Assembly: GCF_003044275.1 (NCBI RefSeq)
Contig: NZ_PZPL01000001.1
Location: 1,302,001-1,366,000 of the forward strand
From: Rathayibacter caricis DSM 15933
GTDB lineage: Bacteria > Actinomycetota > Actinomycetes > Actinomycetales > Microbacteriaceae
DNA: 64,000 bases
Reading direction: 5' to 3'
In this document: in pieces, positions 61,535 through 64,000 of the stretch
Layout: the number at the start of each line of letters is the position of its first letter
Numbering within the stretch: position 1 is the stretch's first letter
Made by a program: the position numbers and the translations under genes
The notes under the pieces: model-generated
The model's input: the letters and a program-made list of their open reading frames with translations, nothing else
Told to the model about the DNA's origin: nothing
Database searches by the model: none

Positions 61535-63295
61535 TCAGATCTCGGTGTGCCCCAGATCCGCCGCGTCCAGCAGTCGGATCTCGGCCTCGGCGAAGGCCTC
61601 GAGCTCGAGCACGACGACCTCGTTCCGCCCCGCCCGCGTCACCGGCGACGGCACGATCAGGGTGCGCTGGGGCCCGCGCCGCCAGTAGCGGCCGAGCAGG
61701 AACCCGTTCACCCAGACCAGGCCCTTGCCCCAGTGCAGCGTGTCGACGAAGAGGTCGGACGGAGCGTCGAGCTCGAACGACCCCGAAGCGAGCGAGGGCC
61801 CTGCGGCGAAGCCCTCCGCGGCGCCGGCGAGCGAGGGGAGGAGCGACACGTCGAGCGCGCGGGCCGTCCATCCGGTGAGCGCCGCCCCGTCGAGCTCGAC
61901 CCCGCCGATCAGTCCCTTGTGCTCGCCGATCCGCACGCCGTAGTTCACGCGCCCCTGGTTCTCGACGAGGATCGCGAGCGCCCCGCGGCCCCGGGGCAGC
62001 GTCAGCGCGCGCTCGTGGTTGTCGCGCGCGAGCACGCCCACGGGGGTGCCGTCGAGCAGCACCCAGGCGCGGTCGCGCACCTCCTCGCCGACGACCAGGC
62101 GGGCGGGGGCGTCGGAGGAGTCGAGCACGGTCTCGAAGAGCACGAACCCGTCGGCGTGGCCGAGCTCGTCGAACGACGCCATCGCCTCGAGCGCGGTCGC
62201 CTCGCCGAAGGCGTCGAGCCCGAGCAGAGCGGGGCCGGGGAGCAGCGGCGCGGTGAGCGCGGGCGACGGCGTCCGCGGGACGGGCACCTCCTCCGGCACC
62301 GGCGCGTAGCGCGCGATGACCTCGCGGAACGCCCAGAACTTCTCGGTCGGGTGCCCCGCCTCGTCCAGCGGGGCGTCGTAGTCGTAGCTCGTGGTGATCG
62401 CGGCGTAGCGGCCCTTGTCGTTCGCTCCGCTGGTCAGGCCGAAGTTCGTGCCGCCGTGGAGCATGTAGATGTTCACGGAGCCGCCCACCGCGAGGAGCGC
62501 GTCGAGCTCGCGGGCCGAGGCGTCGGCGTCCGTCGTGTGGTGCTGGGTGCCCCAGTCGTCGAACCAGCCGCACCAGAACTCCATGCACATCAGCGGGCCG
62601 GTCGGCTGGAACTCGCGCAGCGTCGCGAGGCGCTCGGGCGTGCGCGAGCCGAACGAGCCGGTCAGGTGCAGGCCGGGGAGGCTGCCGTCGGCGAGCATCT
62701 GCGGCGTCGGCTGGTCGATGGTCGTGAGCGGCACGGCGACTCCGGCGTCGCGCGTGACGCGGACGAGCTCGGCGAGGTACTCCTTGTCGGAGCCGTACGC
62801 TCCGTACTCGTTCTCGATCTGCACCAGGACGACCGGTCCGCCCCGGTCGATCTGCCGCGGTGCGACGATCGCGTAGACCTCGCGGAGGTACTCGCTCACC
62901 GCGGCGACGTAGTGCGGCTCGGACCGGCGGACGCCCACCTCGGGGTCGCGGAACAGCCAGGCCGGGAGCCCGCCGTTGTCCCACTCCGCGCAGATGTAGG
63001 GACCGGGTCGCACGATCGCGTGCATGCCCTCGGCGGCGACGAGGTCGAGGAAGCGGCCGAGGTCGAGGCCGCCCTCCGCGCGGAAGGAGCCGCGGACCGG
63101 CTCGTGCGCGTTCCAGGCGACGTAGGTCTCGATGGTGTTCAGGCCCATCAGCCTCGCCTTGCGGATGCGGTCGGCCCAGAGGTCGGGGTGCACCCGGAAG
63201 TAGTGCAGCGCGCCGGACAGGATCCGGTGCGGCCGTCCGTCGAGCTCGAAGTCGGTGGCGCCGATGGCGAAGCGGCTCTCGGGTGCGGTGGTCAT
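61535..63295 (-). CDS. GH35 beta-galactosidase
   Basis: This 586-residue enzyme has no signal peptide. ATG 63295 is chosen because GAGGG lies six bases before it; a second in-frame ATG at 63301 overlaps that site. The GH35 barrel shows SGALHYFR, PYICAEWDNGGLPAWL, the acid/base Glu163 in QIENEYG and the nucleophile Glu239 in CMEFWCGWFDDWG. The C-terminal jelly-roll domains end GRYWRRGPQRTLIVP. It follows a binding-protein gene, so it likely cuts terminal beta-galactose from an imported oligosaccharide. Confidence 0.93.
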   Translation of the reverse strand: MTTAPESRFAIGATDFELDGRPHRILSGALHYFRVHPDLWADRIRKARLMGLNTIETYVAWNAHEPVRGSFRAEGGLDLGRFLDLVAAEGMHAIVRPGPYICAEWDNGGLPAWLFRDPEVGVRRSEPHYVAAVSEYLREVYAIVAPRQIDRGGPVVLVQIENEYGAYGSDKEYLAELVRVTRDAGVAVPLTTIDQPTPQMLADGSLPGLHLTGSFGSRTPERLATLREFQPTGPLMCMEFWCGWFDDWGTQHHTTDADASARELDALLAVGGSVNIYMLHGGTNFGLTSGANDKGRYAAITTSYDYDAPLDEAGHPTEKFWAFREVIARYAPVPEEVPVPRTPSPALTAPLLPGPALLGLDAFGEATALEAMASFDELGHADGFVLFETVLDSSDAPARLVVGEEVRDRAWVLLDGTPVGVLARDNHERALTLPRGRGALAILVENQGRVNYGVRIGEHKGLIGGVELDGAALTGWTARALDVSLLPSLAGAAEGFAAGPSLASGSFELDAPSDLFVDTLHWGKGLVWVNGFLLGRYWRRGPQRTLIVPSPVTRAGRNEVVVLELEAFAEAEIRLLDAADLGHTEI

Positions 63296-63332
63296 GATCA
63301 TCCCTCGGATCAGGAGAAGCGGGTGGTACGCA

Positions 63333-63364
63333 GGAGGCCGGCCGGAGCGATCCGGCCGGCCTCC
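63333..63364 (-). terminator. Attenuating hairpin after binding protein
   Basis: A perfect 14-bp stem (63333-63346 with 63351-63364) with a 4-base loop lies 14 bp after the binding-protein stop and before the GH35 gene. Confidence 0.65.
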
Positions 63365-63378
63365 CAGGGGGTCTACGA

Positions 63379-64000
63379 CTACTCGGAGACCGTGAAGCCC
63401 TGCTCGTTGCCGTACTGCACGAGCTTGCTCTGCCAGTCGGCGAGGCCGTCATCGAGGCTGGTGCCGTTGGCGTAGGCCTGTCCGACAGTGTCGCCGAAGA
63501 CGCTGTTCGCGTAGACCTGGTAGGGCAGGTACGACCAGCCGGGGCGGACGTCCTCGGAGGCCTGGGTCAGCACCTCGTTGATCTTCTGGCCGCCGAAGTA
63601 CTCCGACTCGGCCGAGACGAATTCGGGGTCGGTCAGGTCGGCGGTGGTCGACGGGAATCCGCCGCTCTCGAGGAACACGTCGACCGAGGCCGGGTCGCTG
63701 TTCAGCCAGCGCAGGAACGCGGCCGCGAGGGCCGGGTTCTCGCTCTGCGAGGTGACCGACTGGCCGCCTCCGCCGTTCTCGGCGCTGACGGGGGTGCCGT
63801 CGTAGGTCGGGATCGGCGCGACGGCCCAGTCGCCCGAGGCGTCCGTGACACTGGACTCGAGCACGCCGGGCATCCAGGCGCCGGTGATCAGCGAGGCGAT
63901 CGATCCGTCGCCCAGGCCCTTGTACCACTCGTCTCCCCAGCCGGGGGTGTCCGAGAGCAGGCCCTTCTCGACGAGCTGGTTCCAGACGCCCGTCCACTTC
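63379..64000 (-). CDS. Sugar-binding protein of ABC importer, N-terminus cut by window edge
   Basis: The C-terminal 206 or so residues of a family-1 solute-binding protein are seen, with typical segments: GDGSIASLITGAWMPGVLE, WAVAPIPTYDGTPVSAENGGGGQSV, AAAFLRWLNSDPASVDVFLESGGFP and a tail GLADWQSKLVQYGNEQGFTVSE. It should belong to a galactoside importer whose other parts lie beyond base 64000. Unlike the other loci here, no permease stands between it and the glycosidase. Confidence 0.85.
   Translation of the reverse strand, partial: KWTGVWNQLVEKGLLSDTPGWGDEWYKGLGDGSIASLITGAWMPGVLESSVTDASGDWAVAPIPTYDGTPVSAENGGGGQSVTSQSENPALAAAFLRWLNSDPASVDVFLESGGFPSTTADLTDPEFVSAESEYFGGQKINEVLTQASEDVRPGWSYLPYQVYANSVFGDTVGQAYANGTSLDDGLADWQSKLVQYGNEQGFTVSE

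Overview
The window looks like a chromosomal segment of a high-G+C, non-sporulating actinobacterium, most probably a plant-associated member of Microbacteriaceae (Rathayibacter/Clavibacter-like; the genus is inference). Grounds: G+C-rich coding with many GTG starts, 1-11 base gene overlaps, sugar-uptake operons lacking their own ATPase, a small protein of the DUF7882 type common in this family, and several plant-cell-wall glycosidase loci. No rRNA, tRNA, CRISPR array, insertion sequence or phage gene was recognised.

Layout. (1) 1-12046: a beta-L-arabinoside locus on the minus strand: solute-binding protein, two permeases, a GH127 beta-L-arabinofuranosidase with its Glu/Cys metal site, a very large secreted six-hairpin glycosidase and a WxL-like secreted protein. 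A LacI regulator (11024-12046) is divergent. (2) 12172-13068: a stress-type SDR oxidoreductase. (3) 13449-21119: six genes that each overlap the next: GAF-PP2C phosphatase, GH26-like/OpgC fusion, cellulose-synthase-like GT2, STAS antagonist, anti-sigma-type kinase and membrane PP2C phosphatase. I read this as a polysaccharide synthase and acyltransferase packaged with a complete partner-switching module. (4) 21506-34323: a second glycan regulon: LacI, ABC importer, a GH63-like enzyme, GH31, a secreted GH39-like enzyme and a second WxL-like protein. Three copies of the palindrome TCGAACCGGTTCGA tie it together. (5) 34410-35642: a STAND/AAA-like ATPase. (6) 35862-42561: a third LacI/ABC locus ending in a GH3 enzyme. 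(7) 42937-58940: housekeeping and accessory genes (YozE-like, cupin, MaoC, RCC1-repeat secreted protein, MOSC plus iron-sulfur reductase, PAP2, DinB, AraC, DUF7882, spore-photolyase-like radical SAM, a lower-G+C membrane protein, DUF2332, a lipoprotein). (8) 59054-64000: a secreted metalloprotease whose signal peptide is out of frame, then GH35 beta-galactosidase and a partial solute-binding protein starting a fourth sugar locus.

Four patterns cut across the genes. Three unrelated secreted proteins share a C-terminal module of about 90 residues. Two of them are each followed, after a strong hairpin, by a WxL-like protein, which suggests a surface-display pair. Five intergenic gaps carry alternating inverted A/B palindromic elements (BIME-like) whose stems covary. 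The end of the iron-sulfur reductase gene is duplicated as a 63-bp relic 3.5 kb away.

All functional calls rest on reading motifs and neighbourhoods; no database search was possible.
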